Source: Lachnospiraceae bacterium
GTDB lineage: Bacteria; Bacillota_A; Clostridia; Lachnospirales; Lachnospiraceae
NCBI GenBank assembly: GCA_017522685.1
Contig: JAFWYN010000005.1
Location: 396,175-460,174 of the forward strand
Length of the DNA: 64,000 nucleotides
Reading direction: 5' to 3'
Positions within the stretch are counted from its first letter, which is position 1. Each line of letters starts with the position of its first letter. Shown piece after piece: positions 1 to 7,436 of the stretch. A program made the position numbers and the translations under genes. Under the pieces are notes generated by a model. That model searched no databases, had not been told where the DNA came from, and worked only from the letters and a program-made list of their open reading frames with translations.

Positions 1-1
1 T

Positions 2-382
2 GTATATTTGATAGTGGGTGGTATAACTACGGTTATTTCCCTGACAGCTATGTTTTTGGTGAATTATCTGGCTTTTGGAAATCCGTTGCATCCTACCGCA
101 GCACAGAATCTGGTATTAAGTACTTCGAATTGGACTGCCGGAGTAGTTGCAGCATACCCCATGAACCGTATCTGGGTATTTAAGAGCAAGGAAGCGAATT
201 GGGTGAAAGAAGCTACCAAGTTTGTGGGTTCCCGTATTTCTACTTATGTACTGGATTTAGTGGTTCGCCAGATATTTGGATTTTTAGGAGTCAATGTATA
301 TATAACTGCAGTAGTGTCAGCTATATTAGTGACTGTCGGAAATTATGTGTTAAGCAAATTACTGGTATTTCGGAAGAAATAG
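2..382 (+). CDS. GtrA-like small membrane protein (5' partial)
   Basis: Four hydrophobic segments spread over about 125 residues and a charged C-terminus ending in FRKK match the GtrA family, small integral membrane proteins linked to flipping or transfer of lipid-linked sugars in cell-surface polysaccharide synthesis. The reading frame is open to the left edge (Val-Tyr-Leu-Ile-Val-Gly-Gly), so the start most likely lies upstream; a TTG at 8 is possible but has no visible ribosome binding site. The run VGGITT near the N-terminus and the motif NRIWVFKSK before the second half are typical of the family. No partner sugar-transfer gene is visible because the window starts here. The substrate cannot be inferred. 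Confidence 0.75.
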   Translation, partial: VYLIVGGITTVISLTAMFLVNYLAFGNPLHPTAAQNLVLSTSNWTAGVVAAYPMNRIWVFKSKEANWVKEATKFVGSRISTYVLDLVVRQIFGFLGVNVYITAVVSAILVTVGNYVLSKLLVFRKK

Positions 383-419
383 GGATAGATACATTTAATA
401 GGGAAAAGGTAACTTACTG

Positions 420-760
420 AAACAAGATTTTGGTTTTGATAATACTGGTGAAGAATGGGATTATTGTGTGCAGAATCCAGGTAGGTTTGAAAGCTTTGAT
501 AAATTAATCAGAGTTGGTGATTTAGACTATGTTACCTATCAGCTTCTGACACTTACAGTCAGAGAAGAAATCGAGCCCTTTGCGAAGAGAAAAATGCTTC
601 CCGTGATTATGATGAGGAAGGTATGGCTTTGTTTGAAGAAAGTGTAAAAAAATACATGCCAGCGGATGAGGATTTTGATGGTTTAGTAAAGGATGAAGAA
701 ATTTATGATTTATCTTTTTTAAGAAAGCTGACTAAACTTAGAGTTCTGGAATTGGGTTAA
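420..760 (+). pseudogene. Frameshifted, start-less gene remnant
   Basis: Frame 3 reads about 60 plausible residues (KQDFGFDNTGEEWDYCVQNP onward) from just after a stop at 399, with no ATG, GTG or TTG to begin it. Around 580-600 the sensible reading moves to another frame, which continues as a charged, acidic stretch (RDYDEEGMALFEESVKKYMP) to a stop at 758-760. Residue composition on both sides is coherent and soluble, so this is best read as one gene that lost its 5' end and gained a frameshift. I do not recognise the family. Its place between a GtrA-like gene and an orphan gene suggests a small accessory region that has undergone deletion. Confidence 0.55.
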
Positions 761-921
761 ATACAGTTATCTACATTGGAGGGAACGGAGAGAATCTTAG
801 ATAAGGAAGAACTTTGTATTTGGCCAACTTTTTACTGTTACGACTGATTTTTTATAAGTTGAGTTGTTCGAATTTCTTGAACACCCGAAAATACTGAACT
901 TTTAATTGAAGGAGAAATATT

Positions 922-1707
922 ATGACAGAAAGTGAAATTAAATCAAAATTAGAGAAGTATGCAAATTCGAATGCTATGATAAGCAAGGAAGACTATGAGG
1001 AAATTCGTCGTCTTACGGAAGAGTATCCCAATATTGCAACAGAGGTAATCGTAGAAAATGGCAACACAAATTGGCATGGTACTACTGACAACAGACTCAG
1101 AATGATAGAGCAGTTGTTTGATATGGGGTTGGGAGAGGATATTGCATTATTTGAAGCAGAGCGTTTATCAAGGGGATATTCTTTCTACAGATGTATTCCC
1201 AGAGAAGGTAGAATGCTTAGAAACTGGCTTGCCTGTAAAACAGACGAGAGACCAACCGGATGGCCGCAAACTGAGCAAATTCCTGGTTATTATGTTGGTC
1301 CTTGGGATAGAAAACAAGCATATATGGTGTGTCTAATGTCCAAATATAACGAATATATGGCTCGCAGTTTGGTATATGCCATAAAGGCTGGCTATCCAGA
1401 CCTTTTCAGAGAACCTGTTAAGAATATGTTGGAATTATGGGGAATGGATTATACCTGTAAATTTTTGGATGAAATGGTAGAAAGATATCAGCCAGGAAAA
1501 ACAGATGTTGTGGAAATGTACTCCATTCTATCTACTATGCAATGGAGAACGAAACAGGAAACACAATTATATGAAAAATACATAAATCATTGGATCGAAA
1601 CCGAATGGGATGAATATTTGGATATCATGACGAAGATGAAAAATAGAGGTGGTGACCTTGGGAAAAAGGCATATAAGAAGATAATTAAGCCTCGATTAGA
1701 CGCATAA
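922..1707 (+). CDS. Hypothetical protein, 261 aa, soluble, helical
   Basis: An ATG at 922 follows a good ribosome binding site (AAGGAGAA, 908-915). The product is soluble, rich in charged and aromatic residues and predicted mainly helical, with no signal peptide or membrane segment. Notable stretches are a Trp-rich central part (RNWLACKTDERPTGWPQ) and a basic C-terminus (KKAYKKIIKPRLDA). I do not recognise a family. Neighbours are a decayed gene upstream and an Rpn-type nuclease downstream, so an accessory role is possible but unproven. It ends before a strong hairpin at 1777-1817. Confidence 0.7.
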   Translation: MTESEIKSKLEKYANSNAMISKEDYEEIRRLTEEYPNIATEVIVENGNTNWHGTTDNRLRMIEQLFDMGLGEDIALFEAERLSRGYSFYRCIPREGRMLRNWLACKTDERPTGWPQTEQIPGYYVGPWDRKQAYMVCLMSKYNEYMARSLVYAIKAGYPDLFREPVKNMLELWGMDYTCKFLDEMVERYQPGKTDVVEMYSILSTMQWRTKQETQLYEKYINHWIETEWDEYLDIMTKMKNRGGDLGKKAYKKIIKPRLDA

Positions 1708-1776
1708 GGAAGCATCTTTATAATGCGGTTGTAGGGGCATAAAAAATTTTTCAGTTTCACGAATATCCTGTAATTG

Positions 1777-1817
1777 AAAATAGGCTTATCCGCCATATGG
1801 GTGGCTAAGCCTATTTT
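1777..1817 (+). terminator. Strong hairpin with U tract
   Basis: A 12-bp perfect stem (AAAATAGGCTTA paired with TAAGCCTATTTT) is extended inward by GC-rich pairs around the loop CATATG and is followed by T residues. It sits 70 bases after the stop of the 922-1707 gene and is a likely intrinsic terminator; the A-rich left arm could also serve the other strand. Confidence 0.7.
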
Positions 1818-1860
1818 TGCAGTGGGGCGGTTAAACTTTCGGCTTTCACGAGCTTTCGCC

Positions 1861-1977
1861 ATGCCGACAGACTCACAAGCTGGCGCTTGTTCGTTGTCGC
1901 GGCATTCGCCGTATGTAGATGAACTCGAATATGTCTGCTCGTGTGCAAGCACCCGGCAGTCAATTCGAGTCATCTAC
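1861..1977. repeat. Two adjacent complex hairpins, possible structured RNA or palindromic repeat
   Basis: Two imperfect palindromes lie back to back in non-coding DNA. Hairpin 1 (1861-1905) pairs ATGCC with GGCAT, ACA/TGT and a perfect ACAAGC-TGGC-GCTTGT tip. Hairpin 2 (1915-1977) pairs GTAGATGA(a)CTCGAAT with ATTCGAGTCATCTAC, 15 bp with one bulge, around an inner CTGC...GCAG stem. Reading frames crossing it have no ribosome binding site and no protein-like composition. It could be an intergenic palindromic repeat or a folded RNA in the leader region before the promoter at 1996. Confidence 0.55.
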
Positions 1978-1995
1978 GCATGCCTCATTGCTGAC

Positions 1996-2024
1996 TTGAC
2001 ATATAAATATACAAATGATATTAT
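1996..2024 (+). promoter_or_regulatory. SigA-type promoter for the Rpn-family gene
   Basis: TTGACA (1996-2001), a 17-bp spacer, and TATTAT (2019-2024). This is the only clean promoter between the hairpins at 1861-1977 and the start at 2160, leaving a leader of about 130 bases. Confidence 0.7.
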
Positions 2025-2159
2025 AAATTCACAGATAATTCCGTTCTTGGAGTTTCTATATTTCTATGTTTTGTGTGTCTGCACAGAACATTCTTAATCA
2101 TATCGTGGCAGCTTTGCCGGATAACCGTTTTATCTAATTTCATATCAAAGGAGGATTTT

Positions 2160-3284
2160 ATGCATTACGAAAGACTTGCAGAAGCTATTTTTTTCCCCAG
2201 GAGAAATTTACCTGAGGACCTGAAGGATGTTAGGGCGTGGGAGAAGGTCATGGAGCAAATACGCAGTGATACTTATACCTATTCCCTATTTATGAAAATG
2301 CCGTCAGAGGCACAAAGGCGCCTGGTGGAGTTCTGTATGGGCAACAGAAACTTAAAAATTACATATGAACCGTTTTTTCAGCATATTTTTAATCCGGAGT
2401 TACATCCGGAGAGGCTTACCATGTTGATAAGTGCGATTTTGAAACAAAAAATTAAGATTATACATGTGATGCCCAGAGAGGGAAAACGACTCTCACATGA
2501 TTCGTCACTGGTTATTATGGACATCCTGGTGGAACTGGAGGACGGAAGCTATGTAAATGTGGAAATTCAGAAGTTTGGGTACTATTTCCCTATGCAACGT
2601 TCCTTCTGCTATGGAGCGGATATGATGGTGCGTCAATACGCCAAGCTGAAGGAAGACCTGGGAGACAGATTTACATATCGGCATATGAGGCCGGTTTATG
2701 TTATCGTTCTTATGGAGAATAGCCCGAAGGAATTTAGTGCATTTCCGGGCGACTATGTGCATCGCTCTATTTTTCAATTTGATACCGGTTTGGAGTTAGG
2801 AAATCTAATGAACCTAATTTATATCCCGCTTGATATTTTCCGCAATATGCCTCATAATGAAATTGGAGAGTTGGAAGCGTGGCTATATTTTCTGGGTTCG
2901 GATGAACCGAAGGATATCAATAGGATTATAGAGAAGTATCCGTATTTCGAGGAATTGTATCAGGAGATTGTTTATTTTCGTTATCACCCAAAGGAGTTGG
3001 TAGGTATGTATTCAGAAGCATTGGAAATTTTAGACCGTAACACGGTAGAATTTATGTTGGATGATATGAAAAAGGAAGCAGATGATTTGCGGGTAGATTT
3101 GAATAAACAGGAAGCCCGTGTGGCAGAGTTGGGCAACGAGTTGGCAGAAAGAGAGGCACAAGTAGCTGGGTTAGATGCTGAGCTGTCAGAGAAGGAAGCT
3201 GAGATATCCCAGAAGGACGCTGAGCTGTCTGAGAAGGACGCCGAAATTGCCAGATTAAAGGCCTTGTTAGAGCAAAGAAAATAG
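2160..3284 (+). CDS. Rpn family PD-(D/E)XK nuclease / putative transposase with C-terminal coiled coil
   Basis: The central region carries the hallmark of the Rpn/PDDEXK_2 family: a helical lead-in (PFFQHIFNPELHPERL), then IMDILVELEDGSYVNVEIQK, giving the D...E-x-Q nuclease core, followed by the family signature GYYFPMQRSFCYGADMMVRQY. These proteins resemble transposases but act as recombination-promoting DNases that are often present in many copies. The start is ATG 2160, with AGGAGG at 2149-2154; an upstream in-frame extension to 2073 would lack a binding site. Residues about 300-374 form a coiled coil ending in near-identical heptads (AELSEKE, AEISQKD, AELSEKD), also repeated at DNA level with a 21-base period. 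Strength of nuclease activity is unknown. Confidence 0.85.
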   Translation: MHYERLAEAIFFPRRNLPEDLKDVRAWEKVMEQIRSDTYTYSLFMKMPSEAQRRLVEFCMGNRNLKITYEPFFQHIFNPELHPERLTMLISAILKQKIKIIHVMPREGKRLSHDSSLVIMDILVELEDGSYVNVEIQKFGYYFPMQRSFCYGADMMVRQYAKLKEDLGDRFTYRHMRPVYVIVLMENSPKEFSAFPGDYVHRSIFQFDTGLELGNLMNLIYIPLDIFRNMPHNEIGELEAWLYFLGSDEPKDINRIIEKYPYFEELYQEIVYFRYHPKELVGMYSEALEILDRNTVEFMLDDMKKEADDLRVDLNKQEARVAELGNELAEREAQVAGLDAELSEKEAEISQKDAELSEKDAEIARLKALLEQRK

Positions 3285-3305
3285 CGAAAAATAGGGAGTA
3301 CCCAA

Positions 3306-3521
3306 ATGTTCCGGAAAAAACAAAAGACAAAATTTTATGATAAGGAAAACTTAAGACCCGTCATCCGTGCCAGTATTTGCAACGGTGAGCAGGTAGCAGG
3401 ATTTAAGGATGTGAATACCGGGAAGTTTATGGAAGTGATGCTGATTCGGGATCATAAGGATTTGTATGAGTTTAAAGAGATGTATGGGATAAGGGACGAA
3501 GAGATTACCAAAGAATGGTAG
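3306..3521 (+). CDS. Small conserved-looking protein, 71 aa
   Basis: A short basic protein beginning MFRKKQKTKFYDKE with a compact core (PVIRASICNGEQVAGFKD) and an acidic end. It starts 22 bases after the Rpn-type gene with only a weak ribosome binding site (GGGAG at 3294-3298), so it may be translated together with that gene. I recall similar 70-residue proteins in Lachnospiraceae, some carrying an unsupported aspartate dehydrogenase label; nothing in 71 residues supports a dehydrogenase fold. Function unknown. Confidence 0.7.
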   Translation: MFRKKQKTKFYDKENLRPVIRASICNGEQVAGFKDVNTGKFMEVMLIRDHKDLYEFKEMYGIRDEEITKEW

Positions 3522-3530
3522 AGTTTAATC

Positions 3531-3560
3531 ATGGTGGCAGGAAGTAATTCTTGCCACCAT
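3531..3560 (+). terminator. Hairpin after the small 71-aa gene
   Basis: ATGGTGGCAGGA pairs with TCTTGCCACCAT around a 6-base loop, 10 bases past the stop codon. The U tract is weak (TTTAAAATATT), so termination efficiency is uncertain. Confidence 0.55.
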
Positions 3561-3632
3561 TTAAAATATTCTAAATTTTTTGTCACCAAATTTATTCATA
3601 CCACACTATATGTGTGAAGGGAGACGAAAGGC

Positions 3633-5276
3633 ATGGATGAAACAAAGAAAATGCAGGAGAAATTGATAAAGGAATTTACGGAAGAATACATGGAGCCGTT
3701 GTTTTACTTCTGTCTGAAGAAGACGGGAGACAGTGAGGAGGCACAGGATTTGACCCAGGATATTGCACTGAATATTCTGACAGCCTTAAACGGCAAGATC
3801 ATTCCGGCTAATTTTTCAGCATGGGTTTGGAAAATCGCACGCAACAGGTACAGTGTATGGGCAGACAGGAAGCATAGGAGAGCGGAGTCGGTAACCGGTA
3901 CCGATATCGCCGATTATGAAATTGCAGACGAAAATACTGACCTCCTTGAAAGCGTAATTCACAGTGAACAGCTGGCACTGTTAAGGGAAGGACTGGCATT
4001 TATTTCCGGAGATTACAGAGATATCCTGGTAGCCTATTACATAGAAGACCGAAGTGTGCGTGATATCGCCGATGCACTGTCCCTTTCACAGGACACGGTA
4101 AAGCAGAGACTGCACCGTGCCAGAAAAATATTGAAAGAAGGTATGAATATGGCAAGAGAATTTGGAAGATTATCTTTTAAACCTGAGAACATTGTATTTG
4201 ATAATAGCGGACGCTTTGGCATGTGGGGAGAACCTTGGAAATATTTGAACCGGATTTTATGTAAGAACATTTTACTGGCTGCTTACAGAAATCCCTCCAC
4301 TGCGGAGGAGCTGGCTATCGAAGTAGGGGTGGCGCTTCCCTATATGGAGGCTGAGCTGGAGGATCTGACAGGTGCCACATTATTGCACAAGGTGGGCAAT
4401 AAATACGAAGCCAATCTGATGATCGTCAGTGCTGTTGCACAAGAGAAAGTGAATGCCCATATGCAGGGTATGATACATGAACTGACAGAGCAGCTGATAA
4501 AAGCCATGGATATTTACACATGGAGGGATGAACATCAACCGGGTTGGCATGGTGGATATCAGTCCGCGGAGGATATGAGATGGACCCTTCTGATGCAGAT
4601 GGTGGATGATGTGATTAGAGAGACAGAGGAACGTTATAAAAAAGAGGAAGGTGCTAATCCCAATATTGGTCCCATGGGACATACCATCCGACCGAATAAC
4701 GGCGAGTGGGATGTGGTAGGAAGAGAAGAGAGTAGCTGTGAGTTCCCGGCTGCGGTAGGACTTCATTGTTGCAGGCAGTTTGGCGCATATCAATTTTACT
4801 ATAAAGAGATAGCAGAAAAGAAGTCTGACACCTTAGTTTATGATGAAAAATGTGAATATGCTTTGCAACAAGTGGCCATGGGAGAAGGTAAAAAAGTGAA
4901 AAAAGAATTGCTGAATCACCTGGAACAAGAAGGTTATCTTGTGAAGCGTGGAGACAAATATGAGCCTACCTTTTTGGTAATGTATCAGGATGCCAGACCC
5001 ATTACGGAAGAGCAACAGGAAAGCTTGAAAAGCTTTTATGAGACCTTCCGGCAGGTGGCAGATGCCATGGGCAGACATTATGAGTTTTGCCGTGAACAGG
5101 TATTGGCAGAGGTTCCGGAGTTTTTGAAGGAGAATAATCATCTGATAAATCATGTGATTGCCAGCTTTCTGTATAAGGTTCGTGGTGCCGTCCTGGAGGA
5201 GGCGATCCGTCAGGGATACCTTACTTATGACGAAGCGAAAGATAATCGTATGTTGGGTGTGTATTTGTATGTTTAA
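3633..5276 (+). CDS. ECF-type sigma-70 family factor with a ~370-residue C-terminal extension
   Basis: Residues about 15-85 form sigma region 2 (LFYFCLKKTGDSEEAQDLTQ) and about 110-165 region 4, with the helix-turn-helix RDIADALSLSQDTVKQRLHR. A normal ECF factor ends near residue 170; this one runs to 547. The extension begins with what looks like a winged-helix segment (PSTAEELAIEVGVALPYMEA... about 215-245) and continues with two charged domains that I do not recognise. No anti-sigma gene follows: the gene stands alone between hairpins at 3531 and 5300, so the extension may replace an anti-sigma factor as a built-in sensor. The start at ATG 3633 has GAAGGGAG in front. A 15-base palindrome (CACACTATATGTGTG, 3602-3616) just upstream may be an operator. 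Confidence 0.8.
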   Translation: MDETKKMQEKLIKEFTEEYMEPLFYFCLKKTGDSEEAQDLTQDIALNILTALNGKIIPANFSAWVWKIARNRYSVWADRKHRRAESVTGTDIADYEIADENTDLLESVIHSEQLALLREGLAFISGDYRDILVAYYIEDRSVRDIADALSLSQDTVKQRLHRARKILKEGMNMAREFGRLSFKPENIVFDNSGRFGMWGEPWKYLNRILCKNILLAAYRNPSTAEELAIEVGVALPYMEAELEDLTGATLLHKVGNKYEANLMIVSAVAQEKVNAHMQGMIHELTEQLIKAMDIYTWRDEHQPGWHGGYQSAEDMRWTLLMQMVDDVIRETEERYKKEEGANPNIGPMGHTIRPNNGEWDVVGREESSCEFPAAVGLHCCRQFGAYQFYYKEIAEKKSDTLVYDEKCEYALQQVAMGEGKKVKKELLNHLEQEGYLVKRGDKYEPTFLVMYQDARPITEEQQESLKSFYETFRQVADAMGRHYEFCREQVLAEVPEFLKENNHLINHVIASFLYKVRGAVLEEAIRQGYLTYDEAKDNRMLGVYLYV

Positions 5277-5299
5277 TAAGTGAAATTAGTGTTAAAGGG

Positions 5300-5340
5300 C
5301 CGTCCTTCTCAAGGGTATGAGAAGGGCGGATTTATTATTT
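5300..5340 (+). terminator. Intrinsic terminator after the sigma factor gene
   Basis: CCGTCCTTCTC pairs with GAGAAGGGCGG around an 8-base loop, followed by TTTATTATTTTTAT. It ends the sigma gene and insulates the MerR promoter at 5363. Confidence 0.85.
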
Positions 5341-5362
5341 TTATAATTTCGTAAAAAACCTC

Positions 5363-5393
5363 TTGACCTGTGCCCAAGGCGCAGGTTTACAAT
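5363..5393 (+). promoter_or_regulatory. MerR-type promoter with 19-bp spacer and operator dyad
   Basis: TTGACC (5363-5368) and TACAAT (5388-5393) are separated by 19 bp instead of 17, and the spacer contains the dyad ACCTGTGCC-CAA-GGCGCAGGT (8 of 9 pairs). Over-long spacing with a central dyad is the classical architecture of promoters activated by DNA-distorting MerR proteins. The next gene is a MerR regulator, so autoregulation is the natural reading. The leader is about 100 bases. Confidence 0.85.
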
Positions 5394-5499
5394 GTGCTTG
5401 TAACAAAGAAAGTACTGCTAACTGCGATTGTCGCGGCCGGACAGAGCTGGTTTGCAGGAGGAAATGTTAAGATTTATTGTGAGTACGGAGGATTAAGAT

Positions 5500-6375
5500 A
5501 TGAACCAAGCGGTAGAGCAAAAATTATATAAAATCAGTGAAGTGGTAAAGATTACAGGGGCATCGCGTAAGGCCCTGCAGGAGTATGATAAGATGGATAT
5601 GATACATCCTACCACAAAAACGGAGGGGGGATATTGGCTGTATAATGATGATGCGTTAATGGCAGTCAGCGTCATACAGATGTTTTCCATGGTTGGATAT
5701 TCTCGTAAGGAAATTAAGGAATTTCTTCCTACCGTAACAGGATTTGATCATTTGGAGGAGCGTAAAGAAAAGTTTGAAGAAGCCATCAAACGTCTGGAAG
5801 AAAAGAAGGCAAAGATAGAGATTCTAATGAGTATAGCGAAAACAATGAAGGATATTTGTTCACTTCCTAAAGAAGCGCTTCAGCAAATGCATGATTACAA
5901 ATATGGTGGAACCTTTGCAGAACAGTCCTGTAAGGAGAAAATGGAACAGTTTGCAGACAATCTGGCGAAGCAGGATGAGGATGTTCAAGAACAAGTGCAC
6001 GAGGCGTTGCCTTTAATGACTCCTTTTGTGGGAAAGTTTATGTTACTGGCCTGTTATCAAGAAGAATCTCCTACATCCTGTGTGGTACAGGAAAAGGTGG
6101 CAGAGGTGTTTGAAGAGTGGAAGAAGGGATATACACCGTTCATGCGGATGTTTGGAGAGTATTCCGAGACGGAAAACATAGAGGATAAGCCGCTTTCCGA
6201 ACAATTAGGTGCTTTTCGTGGATATAGTGAAATTACTTTGGGTGGGTTGGAGCCAACTCCGCTGGGAGATACTCTGGAGATGCAGCTAAATCACCGCTAC
6301 GGTGAAGGCACCGGAGACCGCATACGTGAAATGTTGGATGCATTTGTGGCGTTAAAAAGCGAGTCGGAGCAATAA
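5500..6375 (+). CDS. MerR family transcriptional regulator
   Basis: Residues about 8-75 form the MerR winged helix (YKISEVVKITGASRKALQEY, then GYWLYNDDALMAVSVIQMF), followed by a dimerising coiled coil (about 85-120, EERKEKFEEAIKRLEEKKAK). The remaining 170 residues form an effector-binding region with the general look of a TipAS-like or similar ligand domain; I cannot name the ligand. The start ATG 5500 follows GGAGG at 5487-5491. The promoter at 5363 has MerR-type architecture. The next gene, a membrane transglutaminase-like protein, follows after 24 bases and is likely co-regulated. Confidence 0.85.
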   Translation: MNQAVEQKLYKISEVVKITGASRKALQEYDKMDMIHPTTKTEGGYWLYNDDALMAVSVIQMFSMVGYSRKEIKEFLPTVTGFDHLEERKEKFEEAIKRLEEKKAKIEILMSIAKTMKDICSLPKEALQQMHDYKYGGTFAEQSCKEKMEQFADNLAKQDEDVQEQVHEALPLMTPFVGKFMLLACYQEESPTSCVVQEKVAEVFEEWKKGYTPFMRMFGEYSETENIEDKPLSEQLGAFRGYSEITLGGLEPTPLGDTLEMQLNHRYGEGTGDRIREMLDAFVALKSESEQ

Positions 6376-6399
6376 AATATACAATGGGGAGATAACATC

Positions 6400-7398
6400 A
6401 TGAATATGCGATTCGTAAACAGACTTAAGAATGGGTGCTTGTGTGTAATAGTAGCAGCGGTAGCAACACTTCTGCTTAGCAACTTTTGGGGAGGCCCATC
6501 AGTTACACTGAGCAGAATAGTTGGTATATTGGATTTAATAGCAATGGCCGGTTTGGTTTTCTGTATAGTACGTCTTTATCAATGCGGCATGTTGGGCAAA
6601 GGATTGGTTCCCGGACATCTGGACCTTCCGGAAAAGTTACGTTTAGAGCTTTTAAAGGAGTATGCCGAATACGACCAAAGCCGTCAGGAGAAGCCCTACA
6701 CTTATGAATTCCGTATGGGTGGAAAGGTGCCGGCTATCTTGGAAAAATATGATTACAGCAAGTACTTAGAAGGTGTGGAGCCAGAGACCGATGAGGTAGC
6801 TTTCCGGATGCTGGACTTTGTGTGCGACCATTTTCACCATGGGCCAACTGCAAGGGCTGTCAATGGCAACTTGACCAAACAGATAAAGCAGTATGAAAAG
6901 ACGGAGTATGTAACCAATTGCCGCGGCCTGTCTAAATTATTGTCTTCCCTGCTATTATTGAATGGTATCAAGGCCAGGTTTGTGACCTGCCGTCCTTATG
7001 AGGAACCCTTTAATGACTGCCATGTGGTGGTTGATTGTGTGCTGCCTTCCGGAAAACGGATTATGCTGGATCCTACTTACCGATTATACCTGATGGATAA
7101 GCAAGGTGAGTATTTGTCCATAGAAGGCCTGCGTAAGGCGTTACTTACTGATGAGGAGATTACGTATAATCCCAATGCCGGCTACAACGGAGGTACCTTC
7201 GGTCCGAAGGATTTGGCGGATTACAGGGATTATATGGCTAAGAATCTGATTCGTATTTCTTCGGGAGTGTTGTTTGCAGACGGTAAGGAAGAGTGGGATG
7301 TGCGCCAGGTCATATTGGTACCTAAAGGATACCCTATAGAAAACTTCAAATATACCGGCAACTTTGTATTTAATGACGAAGCATTTTGGAGAATATAG
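6400..7398 (+). CDS. Membrane-anchored transglutaminase-like protein
   Basis: Two hydrophobic segments at the N-terminus (about 8-24 and 36-55) anchor a soluble domain. The domain carries the transglutaminase/protease triad in the right order: Cys in NCRGLSKLLSSLLLLNGIKA (about residue 174), His in NDCHVVVDCVL (about 208) and Asp in IMLDPTYRLYL (about 226). Members of this superfamily are cysteine peptidases, transglutaminases or deglycosylases; the reaction here cannot be chosen. The start ATG 6400 follows GGGGAGA. It lies 24 bases after the MerR gene and ends in a shared bidirectional terminator at 7406. Confidence 0.8.
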   Translation: MNMRFVNRLKNGCLCVIVAAVATLLLSNFWGGPSVTLSRIVGILDLIAMAGLVFCIVRLYQCGMLGKGLVPGHLDLPEKLRLELLKEYAEYDQSRQEKPYTYEFRMGGKVPAILEKYDYSKYLEGVEPETDEVAFRMLDFVCDHFHHGPTARAVNGNLTKQIKQYEKTEYVTNCRGLSKLLSSLLLLNGIKARFVTCRPYEEPFNDCHVVVDCVLPSGKRIMLDPTYRLYLMDKQGEYLSIEGLRKALLTDEEITYNPNAGYNGGTFGPKDLADYRDYMAKNLIRISSGVLFADGKEEWDVRQVILVPKGYPIENFKYTGNFVFNDEAFWRI

Positions 7399-7405
7399 AA
7401 AAAGA

Positions 7406-7435
7406 GAAAACCACCCTGAAAAACGGGTGGTTTTC
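7406..7435. terminator. Bidirectional terminator between convergent genes
   Basis: GAAAACCACCC pairs with GGGTGGTTTTC around a loop of eight bases; A and T runs flank it on both sides, so it can end both the transglutaminase-like gene (+) and the DUF2812 gene (-). Confidence 0.85.
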
Positions 7436-7436
7436 G

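Noticed and set aside
1774..2097. Small protein gene through the hairpin region
   Set aside because: No ribosome binding site, unusual composition, and the frame crosses a terminator and the two palindromes.
922..3284. Toxin-immunity or defence island
   Set aside because: An orphan gene beside an Rpn-type nuclease is suggestive, but no toxin motif, attachment site or integrase supports it.
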